A stretch of 64,000 bases of DNA from RGIG8244 sp045639325 (GTDB lineage Bacteria; Verrucomicrobiota; Lentisphaeria; Victivallales; UBA1829). This document shows positions 16,008 to 25,236 of the stretch, piece after piece. Each line of letters starts with the position of its first letter. Positions within the stretch are counted from its first letter, which is position 1. The position numbers were made by a program, and so were the translations under genes. The notes beneath the pieces were generated by a model that worked only from the letters and a program-made list of their open reading frames with translations, was not told the DNA's origin and ran no database searches. The DNA lies in the NCBI GenBank assembly GCA_045639325.1, contig JAZUCU010000058.1, positions 62,001-126,000 on the forward strand. Direction: 5' to 3'.

Positions 16008-19000
16008 TTACTGTGCTTTCTTTTTCTTATCAATGAGTTGTTTTTTCAAAGTCTGTTCGATAGCCGGGACACGTTTCCCACCGAGACGCAAGGCGCGTTC
16101 GTAGGTTTTGATACCCTGTTCCGGATTGTTGCGAATGGCATGGATGCGGGAAATGGCCATATAGGGCTCCGGACGGTTTACGCCGGCATCGGCGGCTGCC
16201 CAGTAAGTCCAGAGTGCATCATCATATTTCTTCTGATCTTCGAACTGTTTACCTTTTGCCATGAGGCTGTCGAATTTGCTTGCATCGGCTTTTCTTGCAC
16301 GATCTTTTTCATCGTTGGGGACAGTGGTCAGCGCGATGATTTCCTTTGGCATACCCTGAGCTTTTTCGACTTCCGGCATGGCATGGGGATCGTTTCTGCG
16401 ATACATTGCCAGTTCAGCGCGGAGTTTTCTGGATTCTGCCATGGCTTTTTCTGTGATGTTACGAGCCTGTTGAAGGTTCTGACGGTAACGGGTTGTCAAC
16501 GCATCGGCTTCCACAAGTTTGTTTTTCAACTTGTTGATTTCCTCAATCTTGGCTTTCAGTTCGCCAGCCATGGTATCGGTCGCTTTGACCTGAGTATCCA
16601 ATTCTTTCTTGGAAACGGTATTCTGGTTTTTCTTCCAGCCTTCCAGTTCGCTTTCTGTGCGCTGAAGTTTCTTGTTGAGTTCATCCCGTTTCTTTTCCAA
16701 TTCGGCTACGGCGGCTTTCATTTTTGCCAGTTTTTCTTTTTCTGCCTGAATGTTTTTACCCAATTCAGCATTCTTTTTGTTGACCTGTTCGGTCTGTTCT
16801 TTCCAGCCGTCACGAGCTTTTTCAGCGGCACGCAATTTTGTATCATCCTGAGCCTGCAGTCTGGCTTTTTCCAACAAAGCCTGCGTGTTCAGCAAGTCTT
16901 TGGAAAGTTTTTTGTTCTTTTCCGTGAGGATATGTCTTTCTTTTGTGAGAGCCTGAACCGATTTCCGGAGATCGGCAGATGTTTTTTCAGACGCTGCCAA
17001 TTTTGCATTTACAGTTTTCTGCGCTTCGGTGAATTTTGTATTTGCAGCATTCTGGGCAGCTGTCAATTTTTCAGCCGCAGCGGTCTGAGCGGCTGCCAGC
17101 TTTTCAGCTGCTTCTTTCTGGACTGCAAGCAATTTTTCATCCGTGGCTTTCTGTGCTGCTGTGACTTTCTGCAATTCAGCAGAAAGGGATTTGCTGCGGG
17201 CGGTCAGCTGTTTGATCTGTTCCTGCAAAGCGGCAGATTTTTTCTGTTCTGCTGCCTGGATTGCTGCTTTTTCTGCTTCAATGTCTTTTTTGAGCTGAGC
17301 CATCTGCTGCTGGAGTTGATTGCTCTGTTTGATTGCATCATCTTTACCGGCGGCAGCCGCTTTCTGTTCGGCAAGCTCCTTCCGTGTCATATCCAGCAGT
17401 TCCTGAAGTTTAACGTTCAGCTTGGATGCTTCGTCTTTACCGGCGGCGGCGACTTTGAAGTCGGTAATGGATTTTTCAAGCTGGGAGATGCGGAGTTTTG
17501 CCGCTTCATCCTTGGCATTGAAATCCTTTTTCAGGGTTGCCAGATCAGCTTCCAACTGTGCAATTTTCTGCTGCTGTTCTTTACCTGCTTTGCGTGCATC
17601 AGCCAATGCTTTTTCCGCTGCTTCCAGTTTCTGACGGTATGTATCCAATTCCTTATGGGCAGATGTCAATTCTGCTTTGACAGTTGTCAAATCCTTCGTG
17701 CTTGTTTCCAGGGATGCAGTCAAACGTTTGATATCCTGCTGCGCTTTGAGTTTTTCAGCTTCTGCGGCTGCTGTGACAACGGGGATTTTGTTGACGCGTT
17801 CAGCCAGAAGTTTGACTTTTTCCTTCAAATCTTTATTTTCTTCATTGAGAGCGGCAAATTTCTGTTCGGTTTGACGGACTTTATCCTGTTCGGCCGCGAG
17901 CGTACGTTCTGTTGTTTTCAGACGGGCTTCTGAATCTTTGTTTCTTTCATTGAGAGAAGCAACCATGCTGTTCAGGCGCATTTCCCGGTTGGAAGCCTCG
18001 TTGATGAGTTTATTCTTTTCTCCAACCGTCTTTTTGAGGGTTGCAATATCTTTCTTGAGCGCATAAGCCTGATCGCGAAGCAGTTCGGTTTCTTCCGCCA
18101 GTTTTTTCGCAGCAGCACTCTGGTTGTCACGGAGAGTTTCATTCTCTCTTGTTTTAGCGGCAAGTTTGTTCTTTTCGGCTTTCAACTGATCTTTGAGCGT
18201 ATCCAGTTTTTCGTTGAGATCAGCTTCCATGCGTTTATATTTTTTCTGAAGATCTTTGAACAAATCTTCTGTTTTACCGGCGGAAACAAGTTTGCGGTTT
18301 GCAGTTGCCAATTTCTGTTTTTCGGCTTCCACATTTTCCTGCGTACGTTCCAGTTTTGCCTGAAGTTCTTTGCCTTCTTTACGCAGTTCTTCCACTATCT
18401 TCAACAGGGCTTCCGTGCGAGCCTGTTCTTTTTTGAATGCTTTTTCCAGAGAAGAGGTATCAGCAGAAGCAGTGGCGGCAGATTTTTTGATTTCATTATA
18501 CTGCAATACCAGAGATTCGTATTTCTTTTCCAGTTCTTTCTTTTCTTTCAGCAGATCGACCACCTGATCACGGGCAACTTTGCCCTGTTCCGCCAGTTTA
18601 CGCAAATCAAGATTGATCCGCTCGGATTCTGCCAGACTGTCCTGCAATGCTTTGATTTTTTCTCTCAGTTCCCGTGTGCTGCCGGAATCGCTATCACCTG
18701 CGATATCTTTAGAGGAGCCGTTTCTCTGGAATTCCAGGCGACGCAGTGCGGTTTTCAATCTTCTGTCTGCCAGAGAGATACGGTAATTGATGACGTTTTT
18801 ATTCCAGTTGGGATTGTTCTTCCGGACGGACTGGAAGGCATTCAATGCCCGACGGTAGCAGTCTGCCGCTTCTTCGTTACGGCCAGCAAGCAGGGCAGAT
18901 TCCCCGGCTTCGTAGGATTCAAAACCGATACGCCAGAGATCCCAATATCTTTTACTTAATTGTGTATTACGGGAATTGCCGCTTTGCGCGGGGAGTTCTG

Positions 19001-19067
19001 CCGGGGCTGCCAAGGTCAGGCAGGCGAGTGCAACTGCTGCAAAATGTAATGTGTTGCGTTTCATCAT
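16008..19067 (-). CDS. Large secreted coiled-coil protein with terminal TPR motifs
   Basis: 1019 residues, not assigned to a known family. A signal peptide (FAAVALACLTLAAPAELPAQ) is followed by a helical TPR-like block (about 35-110, ESALLAGRNEEAADCYRRAL), then about 780 residues of Lys/Glu/Ala/Gln-rich heptads without proline, and a C-terminal TPR block (KKYDDALWTYWAAADAG ... PEQGIKTYERALRLGG). About residues 640-690 hold short EKL(T/A)AAQ(T/N)AA repeats. The export signal points to the periplasm, where a rod of this length could span the envelope. It lies five bases after hflX and three before ebfC, within a housekeeping operon. Compositional bias makes homology hard to judge. Confidence 0.85.
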   Translation of the reverse strand: MMKRNTLHFAAVALACLTLAAPAELPAQSGNSRNTQLSKRYWDLWRIGFESYEAGESALLAGRNEEAADCYRRALNAFQSVRKNNPNWNKNVINYRISLADRRLKTALRRLEFQRNGSSKDIAGDSDSGSTRELREKIKALQDSLAESERINLDLRKLAEQGKVARDQVVDLLKEKKELEKKYESLVLQYNEIKKSAATASADTSSLEKAFKKEQARTEALLKIVEELRKEGKELQAKLERTQENVEAEKQKLATANRKLVSAGKTEDLFKDLQKKYKRMEADLNEKLDTLKDQLKAEKNKLAAKTRENETLRDNQSAAAKKLAEETELLRDQAYALKKDIATLKKTVGEKNKLINEASNREMRLNSMVASLNERNKDSEARLKTTERTLAAEQDKVRQTEQKFAALNEENKDLKEKVKLLAERVNKIPVVTAAAEAEKLKAQQDIKRLTASLETSTKDLTTVKAELTSAHKELDTYRQKLEAAEKALADARKAGKEQQQKIAQLEADLATLKKDFNAKDEAAKLRISQLEKSITDFKVAAAGKDEASKLNVKLQELLDMTRKELAEQKAAAAGKDDAIKQSNQLQQQMAQLKKDIEAEKAAIQAAEQKKSAALQEQIKQLTARSKSLSAELQKVTAAQKATDEKLLAVQKEAAEKLAAAQTAAAEKLTAAQNAANTKFTEAQKTVNAKLAASEKTSADLRKSVQALTKERHILTEKNKKLSKDLLNTQALLEKARLQAQDDTKLRAAEKARDGWKEQTEQVNKKNAELGKNIQAEKEKLAKMKAAVAELEKKRDELNKKLQRTESELEGWKKNQNTVSKKELDTQVKATDTMAGELKAKIEEINKLKNKLVEADALTTRYRQNLQQARNITEKAMAESRKLRAELAMYRRNDPHAMPEVEKAQGMPKEIIALTTVPNDEKDRARKADASKFDSLMAKGKQFEDQKKYDDALWTYWAAADAGVNRPEPYMAISRIHAIRNNPEQGIKTYERALRLGGKRVPAIEQTLKKQLIDKKKKAQ

Positions 19068-19072
19068 TTGAA

Positions 19073-20404
19073 TTATCTCCTTTCAGAAAGCGGGAATTCG
19101 TTTCCCGTGTAAATGTTCTCGTTGACAAAATACGGTTCCAGTTTTTTCTTGTAAGATGCCGGAACGCGCACCGTTGCATAAAAATCCCCGTCAGGGGCAT
19201 AATGACTGTTTATAATTTTTCCATTGGAATGCAGTTGTGCGATCACGCCGGAATCACAGGCGGGAATACGCACATACAACAGGGAATTTTTTGATGCCAG
19301 CTTGTACATGATTTTCTGTTTCAGAACATCAAGACCTTCCCCGGTGACGCAGGAAACAAAGACCGCTTCCGAATCCAGAGAGCGGAGCTTGATACGTAAT
19401 ACCGGATCTTCTCCTGCCAAATCCATTTTGTTGAATACCACCAGCATTTCTTTCTGGTCAGCACCAAGTTCAGACAACACGGATAACGTCGTTTCCCACT
19501 GGTTCATAATCGCCGGACTGCTGGCATCCAGAACCAGAACAATGAAATCTGCAAGCACGGCTTCTTCCAATGTGGATTTGAATGCTTCCACCAGAGAATG
19601 GGGCAGTTTCCGCACGAAACCGACGGTGTCGGTCAATAAAATTTCCGATTTATCCGGCAAGGATAAATGCCGGGTCGTCGGGTCAAGCGTTGCAAATAAT
19701 TGATTCGCCGCGTAAGCATCGGCACCGGTCAGCGTATTGAGCAGGGTGCTTTTGCCAGCATTGGTATATCCCACAATTGCCGCATTGGCAATGTTGCTGC
19801 GTAAACGGCTTTTCCGTTGAACGGAACGCTGTTTGCGGACTTCGGCAAGTTCTGCTTCCTGTTCCGCTATGCGCTGTTTCAATGCCCGGCGGTCCGTTTC
19901 CAACTGGGTTTCACCGGCACCACGGACAACGGTTCCTCCACCGCCGCGCTGACGGGATAAGTGACTCCATGCACCGGTGAGCCGGGGGAGAAAATAACGG
20001 TTTCGTGCCAATTCCACCTGAAGGACAGCTTCCTTTGTCCAGGCGCGGGAGGCAAAAATATCCAGAATTACTTCCTGTCTGTCAATGACATGTCGTTTGC
20101 AAAGCCGTTCCAGGTTTCTCTGCTGGGAGGGACCGAGCGGAGAGTCGAACACAATCACATCCGCCTGTGCTTCGGCGGCTGCATGGCTGATTTCTTCGGC
20201 TTTGCCGGATCCTACATAGTAACGCGGGTTGATTTCACGCACGGATGTACAAAGTTCACCGCTGGTTTCCAGTCCGAGTGTGCGAACCAGTTCCCGCAAT
20301 TCCGCCAAATGCTCACGTACATCCGCGCCGGTTTCCTGACCTTCTGCCAGTCCGACGAGGAATGCTTTTTTTGTGATTTCTTTGGTTTCTTTTGCTTTGT
20401 ACAT
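19073..20404 (-). CDS. hflX: Ribosome-associated GTPase HflX
   Basis: 443 residues. The N-terminal HflX domain contains YVGSGKAEEI and DSPLGPSQQRNLE, followed by a helical linker with QLETDRRALKQRI. The G domain (about 205-370) shows G1 GYTNAGKSTLLN, G3 DTVGF and G4 NKMD. HflX binds 50S/70S ribosomes and splits stalled ribosomes after stress. It is 13 bases after pgsA, in the same operon. Confidence 0.97.
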   Translation of the reverse strand: MYKAKETKEITKKAFLVGLAEGQETGADVREHLAELRELVRTLGLETSGELCTSVREINPRYYVGSGKAEEISHAAAEAQADVIVFDSPLGPSQQRNLERLCKRHVIDRQEVILDIFASRAWTKEAVLQVELARNRYFLPRLTGAWSHLSRQRGGGGTVVRGAGETQLETDRRALKQRIAEQEAELAEVRKQRSVQRKSRLRSNIANAAIVGYTNAGKSTLLNTLTGADAYAANQLFATLDPTTRHLSLPDKSEILLTDTVGFVRKLPHSLVEAFKSTLEEAVLADFIVLVLDASSPAIMNQWETTLSVLSELGADQKEMLVVFNKMDLAGEDPVLRIKLRSLDSEAVFVSCVTGEGLDVLKQKIMYKLASKNSLLYVRIPACDSGVIAQLHSNGKIINSHYAPDGDFYATVRVPASYKKKLEPYFVNENIYTGNEFPLSERR

Positions 20405-20417
20405 GGAAATAAAAACC

Positions 20418-21020
20418 TTAAATTGATTCCATATAAAGTTTTTTGTACTTGATGAAATAGCCGAGTCCGCTGGAAATGGTGATGATCATGACAATACCCA
20501 TAAAGATCCACCAGAACCAGGCAAAGGGCTGCTTGTTGACGGAAAATCCGAGGAAGTTGATCCAGCTCAAACCGCCGATTGCAAGGAAGGACATCTGAAG
20601 CGCAGTTTTCAGTTTGCCCCAGCGGTCTGCTGCAATGATGACACCTTTCGCCGATGCCAGAGTGCGCAATCCGGTCACGATAAATTCACGTGCCAGAATG
20701 ATGATCAGGAACCAACCGGGAATCAGGTCATAAGACACCATCATGGTGTAAGTGGCAAGAACAAAAATCTTGTCTGCCAGCGGGTCGACCAGACGTCCAA
20801 AGTCGCTTTCCACTTTCAATTTTCTTGCAAGATAACCATCAAGCAAATCGGTAAGCGCGGCAATGACTGCAACAATCAATGCAATCACATGGCAAATCTG
20901 TGCTGTTCCCGCACTGACGTGGAATGTATAGTTTTCTTGTGTGTCAAAACTGGCAAGCAGAACAAAGATGAATACCAGTACGATTCGGCTGACTGTCAGC
21001 TGATTTGGAATGTTTTTCAT
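20418..21020 (-). CDS. pgsA: CDP-diacylglycerol-glycerol-3-phosphate 3-phosphatidyltransferase
   Basis: 200 residues with about five membrane helices. The CDP-alcohol phosphotransferase signature D-x2-DG-x2-AR-x8-G-x3-D-x3-D is complete (DLLDGYLARK ... DFGRLVDPLADK). This enzyme commits CDP-diacylglycerol to phosphatidylglycerol synthesis. It lies 15 bases after rimO. A related CDP-alcohol transferase specificity cannot be fully excluded, but length and N-terminus (IPNQLTVSRIVLVF) fit PgsA best. Confidence 0.92.
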   Translation of the reverse strand: MKNIPNQLTVSRIVLVFIFVLLASFDTQENYTFHVSAGTAQICHVIALIVAVIAALTDLLDGYLARKLKVESDFGRLVDPLADKIFVLATYTMMVSYDLIPGWFLIIILAREFIVTGLRTLASAKGVIIAADRWGKLKTALQMSFLAIGGLSWINFLGFSVNKQPFAWFWWIFMGIVMIITISSGLGYFIKYKKLYMESI

Positions 21021-21035
21021 TATATCCTCACTGTG

Positions 21036-22367
21036 TTATAATGGTAATGCTTGTAAATGATAGGCGTCTGCCCGGGTAATCCGGACCGGAATGATCGAGC
21101 CCTGGGTGTTGCCATCCAACCCCTTGAGCTTCACACTGTTGTCGATATCCGGCAAATCGTAAAGAGTCCGCCCGATCCCTGTTCCATCGCCATAATCGGC
21201 ATCGACAATGACGGCTGTTTCTGTATTGATCAGGGCTTTATTGCGGAGCGTGGAAATCTGTTTCTGACATTTTTCCAACTCGTTTTTACGCTGATTTGCA
21301 ATCTTTGCCGGAACCTGATTTTCCATGGAATAAGCCGGTGTTCCTTCTTCTGGTGAATAGGCAAAAACACCCATCCGCATGAATTGCTGTTCTTTGACCA
21401 GTTCCAGCAATTTTTCAAAATCTTCTTCCGTTTCGCCGGGGAAACCGGTCATCAGAGTCGTGCGTAAGGCAAAACCTGCATCACGGACATCATCCAGAAC
21501 TTTGCGCTGGTCTTTTTCGGAAATGTGCCGGTTCATTCTCTGCAGAACCGGGTCGGAAATATGCTGAATCGGCATTTCCAGACAGGGCGCGATACGGTCA
21601 CAGGATTCCATTGTTTTCAACAATTTCTTTGTGACGTGTGCCGGATGCAGATACAATACCCGGAAGAAGAAATCACCATCCAGTTTATCAATCGCTTTCA
21701 GCAGTTCCGGGAGCTGGGAGGCTTTGCCGAAATCCTTACCGTAAGATGCGGTATCCTGTGCTATGATCATCAATTCAGTCACGCCGTTCGCTACCAGATT
21801 TTCTGCTTCCTGTACAATGGAATCCATGGGACGGCTTGCCAGCGGTCCGCGGATATCCGGAATCAGGCAGTAAGTACAGCGGTTGCAGCATCCATCTGCC
21901 ACTCTGAGCCAGGCATAATGTGCGGGAGTCAACTGCAGACGCGGAGCTTCCGGGTCGGCGGAGATGGCAGGAATGGCTTGTTTTGCCCGCAAGGCTTCTG
22001 CAACTTGACCGATGGTAGAAATCTCACCGGGCTGAAGCCAGGCATCGACACAGGTATAAGCGGGCATGAACTGATTTGCTTTATCCCAGGCGGGGAAACA
22101 GCCGCCGACGATGACAAGACGGCCTTTTTTCTGTTTCTTCCACTGTGCGGCGAAAGTCAAATGTTCCGCAACTTCTTCCCGTGCGGAACGGAGGAATGCA
22201 CACGTGTTGATGAACAGAATATCGGCTTCTGATTCATCATTGGCAAGACCGAAGCCATGCAGCAGCAGAGATGCGGCGGCATGTTCCGTATCAACAAAAT
22301 TTTTAGCGCAGCCCAGACTGATCAGCTGGACAAGCGGCATTTTATCAATTTTTTTCTGTTTTTTCAT
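21036..22367 (-). CDS. rimO: Ribosomal protein S12 methylthiotransferase RimO
   Basis: 443 residues: an N-terminal UPF0004 domain with three conserved Cys (SLGCAKN, NTCAF, GGCFP), a radical-SAM domain with CCNRCTYCLIP, and a C-terminal TRAM domain (about 375-440). It uses two iron-sulfur clusters to methylthiolate an aspartate of S12. The SLGCAKNFVDTE motif is typical of RimO rather than MiaB. The first gene of the long minus-strand operon; an ATG ten codons further on (22340) is an alternative start. Confidence 0.95.
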   Translation of the reverse strand: MKKQKKIDKMPLVQLISLGCAKNFVDTEHAAASLLLHGFGLANDESEADILFINTCAFLRSAREEVAEHLTFAAQWKKQKKGRLVIVGGCFPAWDKANQFMPAYTCVDAWLQPGEISTIGQVAEALRAKQAIPAISADPEAPRLQLTPAHYAWLRVADGCCNRCTYCLIPDIRGPLASRPMDSIVQEAENLVANGVTELMIIAQDTASYGKDFGKASQLPELLKAIDKLDGDFFFRVLYLHPAHVTKKLLKTMESCDRIAPCLEMPIQHISDPVLQRMNRHISEKDQRKVLDDVRDAGFALRTTLMTGFPGETEEDFEKLLELVKEQQFMRMGVFAYSPEEGTPAYSMENQVPAKIANQRKNELEKCQKQISTLRNKALINTETAVIVDADYGDGTGIGRTLYDLPDIDNSVKLKGLDGNTQGSIIPVRITRADAYHLQALPL

Positions 22368-22401
22368 TGGGCATTTTCTTTATATTATAATAAAACACCC
22401 T

Positions 22402-22430
22402 AATGTAGCACACATTCCCTGATTTCGCAA
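22402..22430 (-). promoter_or_regulatory. Promoter of the rimO-pgsA-hflX operon
   Basis: TTGCGA (22425-22430), 17 bases, TACATT (22402-22407) on the minus strand, with TGTGC directly before the -10 (extended -10 type). Confidence 0.55.
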
Positions 22431-22474
22431 CAGAAAAATGAGTTTTTTTTTACTTTTTTTTGATATTTTTGCGG

Positions 22475-24373
22475 TTATTCCGCTTTTTCTACGTTTTTCT
22501 GCTGTTTTAATGCGGAAAATATATCCAAAATCAAATCGCGGCAGATGTAAAGAAATGCCAGAAGTGACAACGCAAAAACGCCATATCCGGTCGGCTCGAT
22601 CCAGAGAAGAAGGAACAGAACGGAATAAATCAGATACGGTAAAATATTTTTACATTCTTCGGGATTGTTTTGTTTCCGGTAAAAATAATATTCCACCGCA
22701 AAGGATAAAGCAAACAATGTTGCAATACAGATTCCTGTAATCGTCAGGATTTCCGCATTTTTACCTGTAATGCCCCACGGTCCGTCTGTGTTGCTCCATT
22801 TCTCCGGGATCCACGTGCATATCATTGTGATACAGGAAAGGATACACAGGATCAAACGCCAGTTACGCCAATTTTTCATTTGATACCAGAGAGGACATGC
22901 CACAATTATCAGAGTCAAAACGGGGAAAATCGGCATGATAAAACGGAATGCATGAGTGAATGTACTGGTGTAAGTACAATAAAAAAAGAGAACCGGAAAA
23001 CACCAGAGCACTGAAAATTTTTGTAATGTTTTTTCTTGCAGGATGAACAGTGCGAGAAATGCGGGGAGGAACCATGCTTTATGGCAGGTATACAAAAATT
23101 GGATAATTGCCGGTGTTATTTTTAGTGTCCAACCCACATCTTCTTTCGGATGAAGTGAATAGCCTGTGATAAACGGCGAACCGAACTGAATTGTATTGAT
23201 GATCAATTGTGGTAAAAAAATCAGGATAAAAACAATTCCCGCCGGATAAAGCCAGGAGAAATATTCTTTCCAATTCTGTAAATTTTTATATTTGAAAACA
23301 AAAAGAAAGAATAATGCAGGTGCATAAAGAATATTGTTCATACGTATGAGGCAACTGAATGAAAAAATCGCTGCAATGATTGCTAAATTGATTTTCTTTG
23401 CAGGTAACAGCAATAACAAACATGCAACTAATAAAAGAAACATTGCAGCCGGAGTGTCACTCATTGCATTAAAGCTCAACCAGGAGTAAAGGTTGTAAAG
23501 GGGATATCCTATATCGTATGTCATGTAGTTTGGATAAGAGACGGAGATGTATGTTTTCAGCGTTCCTGCAATGCCGGATTCCTGATATCGGAATTGCCAG
23601 AAAAATGCAAAAGTCAAAAACAGCAATATTGCGGAAAAAGCCTTATTGTGTCCCAAAAATTTTCTGCCGATAAGGTATAAACTGTAAAACATCAATGGAG
23701 AAATTACAAGCAAATTAAAAACATGAAAGGGATAATAAAAATCAAGGAAGTCTTTGGTTCCGGTGAAAATGAGGAACGGGATATAGAGTAATGGGTGTCC
23801 GATGGTATATCTCCATGGTTTTGTAAAATCCCAGTCTGAAAGTTGTTTTGCTATATCATAATAAAATCGTTCATCAATTGGATTTTGTATCAGATTCCCG
23901 GATGCGCCGTAGGCATAGCCGATGAGTCCTGCGCAGAATAACAGAATGCTGACACCAGGTAATAAATAAGTCAGAAATTGTTTTTTTTGTTTGACAAAAC
24001 AGAGAAATGCAGTCAATATTGCCCCTGCAAGGCAGAATAAGGCTTGGGTGCATAATTTTTTGTTCTTGCGTAATATAATTTTCCCTGTATTTTGTTGATA
24101 CTCAAAGCTCGGAGCCGCCCATACGGATTTTTGTCCCGGTGGTGTAATTTCATACATCGGGGAATCAATTAAAAAAATACCCACGTAATACTGAAATCGT
24201 TTTATATTTGTGAATTCCACTGGCATTTCTTTCTGGACGACCAATACTGCCGATGTCGTCGGGTCCGGCACTTTATACAATGGTGTATTGGCTGGAAGTG
24301 CGACTGTATTTGTTTGAGCGGCAAGGGGGAGAGCCGCCAGAAGCAATAGAAAAATGAAATTATAAAATCGCAT
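22475..24373 (-). CDS. Polytopic membrane protein, possible GT-C glycosyltransferase
   Basis: 632 residues. A signal-peptide-like N-terminus is followed by about 90 hydrophilic residues that look like a small SH3-type domain (NTPLYKVPDPTTSAVLVV), then about 11-12 helices. The loop after the third helix holds NPIDERFYYDIA, with acidic residues in the place of the catalytic DE/DD motif of lipid-linked-sugar transferases, and long aromatic-rich periplasmic loops (FQYQESGIAGTL region) follow. This fits a mannosyl/arabinosyl-type GT-C enzyme, though assignment is by fold character only. The N-terminal domain before the membrane core is unusual. It lies upstream of rimO but rimO has its own promoter. 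Confidence 0.6.
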   Translation of the reverse strand: MRFYNFIFLLLLAALPLAAQTNTVALPANTPLYKVPDPTTSAVLVVQKEMPVEFTNIKRFQYYVGIFLIDSPMYEITPPGQKSVWAAPSFEYQQNTGKIILRKNKKLCTQALFCLAGAILTAFLCFVKQKKQFLTYLLPGVSILLFCAGLIGYAYGASGNLIQNPIDERFYYDIAKQLSDWDFTKPWRYTIGHPLLYIPFLIFTGTKDFLDFYYPFHVFNLLVISPLMFYSLYLIGRKFLGHNKAFSAILLFLTFAFFWQFRYQESGIAGTLKTYISVSYPNYMTYDIGYPLYNLYSWLSFNAMSDTPAAMFLLLVACLLLLLPAKKINLAIIAAIFSFSCLIRMNNILYAPALFFLFVFKYKNLQNWKEYFSWLYPAGIVFILIFLPQLIINTIQFGSPFITGYSLHPKEDVGWTLKITPAIIQFLYTCHKAWFLPAFLALFILQEKTLQKFSVLWCFPVLFFYCTYTSTFTHAFRFIMPIFPVLTLIIVACPLWYQMKNWRNWRLILCILSCITMICTWIPEKWSNTDGPWGITGKNAEILTITGICIATLFALSFAVEYYFYRKQNNPEECKNILPYLIYSVLFLLLWIEPTGYGVFALSLLAFLYICRDLILDIFSALKQQKNVEKAE

Positions 24374-24433
24374 GAAATGATCTCCGTAAAATGATTTTCA
24401 TGCAATATAATACAGAATCTTGAAAATGCAAAT

Positions 24434-24472
24434 AAAAAAAACACCGTTTGCCGGAAAAGACAAACGGTGTTT
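24434..24472 (-). terminator. rpsD terminator
   Basis: The stem AAACACCGTTTG / CAAACGGTGTTT (24439-24450 and 24461-24472) is followed on the minus strand by eight T residues. Confidence 0.88.
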
Positions 24473-24495
24473 GAAAAATCGGGAGATATTGCCGA

Positions 24496-25107
24496 TTACC
24501 GAGCGTAGTATTCGACGACGCGCAGGGATTCGACGTTGACCGGGATTTCTTCGATCATGGGCTGACGGGCAACTGTGATCTTGAGAGCTTCTTTGTCAAC
24601 TTCGAAGTATGCGGGAGCTGCAGTTTCGACAGCTTTAGCAATTTCAGCAATCTTAGCAGATTTTTCTGCGTTGATTGTGATCACATCACCAACGCGGAGT
24701 TTGAAAGAGCCGCGGTCAACGATTTTGCCGTTGACGAGGATGTGACGGTGGTTGACGAACTGCTTAGCGGCAAAGACTGTGGGAGCAAAGCCGGCATGGT
24801 AAACAGCAGCATCGAGACGGAATTCGAGGTGCTGCATGAGGATTTCGTTGGTTTTACCTTCGATGCGTTTTGCTGCGAGGAATGTGTTGCGGAGCTGATT
24901 TTCAGTCAAAGCGTAGTGAGCTTTGAGTTTCTGCTTTTCCTGCATCATTTCGCCGTAGGTGGAGAGTTTTTTGCGTTTGGCAGCTTTACCCTGCAGACCT
25001 GCAGCGTAAGTTCTTGCTTTGCCCTTGACTGTGGGGCAGTTTGTCATGTTCCAGACGCAATAGCCGAGACGACGGCACAATTTGTGTTTTGCTTGAACTT
25101 TTTTCAT
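24496..25107 (-). CDS. rpsD: 30S ribosomal protein S4
   Basis: 203 residues from ATG 25107, which follows AAAGGAAACTGGG; an upstream start at 25158 would add 17 residues unlike S4. The S4 N-terminal domain has conserved Cys (LCRRLGYCVWNM, NCPTVKGK), and the S4 RNA-binding domain reads LEFRLDAAVYHAGF ... FVNHRHILVNGKIVDRGSFKLRVGDVI. S4 nucleates 30S assembly. It stands alone rather than in the alpha operon and has its own promoter, a structured leader and a strong terminator. Confidence 0.97.
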   Translation of the reverse strand: MKKVQAKHKLCRRLGYCVWNMTNCPTVKGKARTYAAGLQGKAAKRKKLSTYGEMMQEKQKLKAHYALTENQLRNTFLAAKRIEGKTNEILMQHLEFRLDAAVYHAGFAPTVFAAKQFVNHRHILVNGKIVDRGSFKLRVGDVITINAEKSAKIAEIAKAVETAAPAYFEVDKEALKITVARQPMIEEIPVNVESLRVVEYYAR

Positions 25108-25141
25108 CCCAGTTTCCTTTCTCTTTAGGAGTGAATTTATA

Positions 25142-25186
25142 CGCAGAAAAGGTGTCAAGCTCCGGTTACCGGGGGCCTTCTCTGCG
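25142..25186 (-). promoter_or_regulatory. Structured leader of rpsD
   Basis: Between promoter and ATG, an 11-bp stem (25142-25152 with 25176-25186, one mismatch) encloses an inner CCGG-TTA-CCGG hairpin (25162-25172). No T tract follows, so it is not a terminator. It could be an S4-binding control element, as S4 autoregulates in other bacteria; this is inference. Confidence 0.4.
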
Positions 25187-25201
25187 AAAGTGAATGCCAG
25201 T

Positions 25202-25229
25202 AATATAGCACAAGTTTTTTAATTGTCAA
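25202..25229 (-). promoter_or_regulatory. rpsD promoter
   Basis: TTGACA (25224-25229), 16 bases, TATATT (25202-25207), with TGTGC before the -10. Near-consensus; it gives a leader of about 85-95 bases. Confidence 0.75.
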
Positions 25230-25236
25230 ATGTTTT

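Noticed and set aside
15543..17933. 796-codon open frame on the plus strand
   Set aside because: It is antisense to the coiled-coil gene. Its Phe/Cys-rich composition is what the complement of Lys/Glu/Ala codons gives, and it has no domain or start signal.
25142..25186. Intrinsic terminator for murC... or another transcript before rpsD
   Set aside because: There is no T tract after the stem, murC lies upstream on the same strand with the rpsD promoter between, and the element is inside the rpsD leader.
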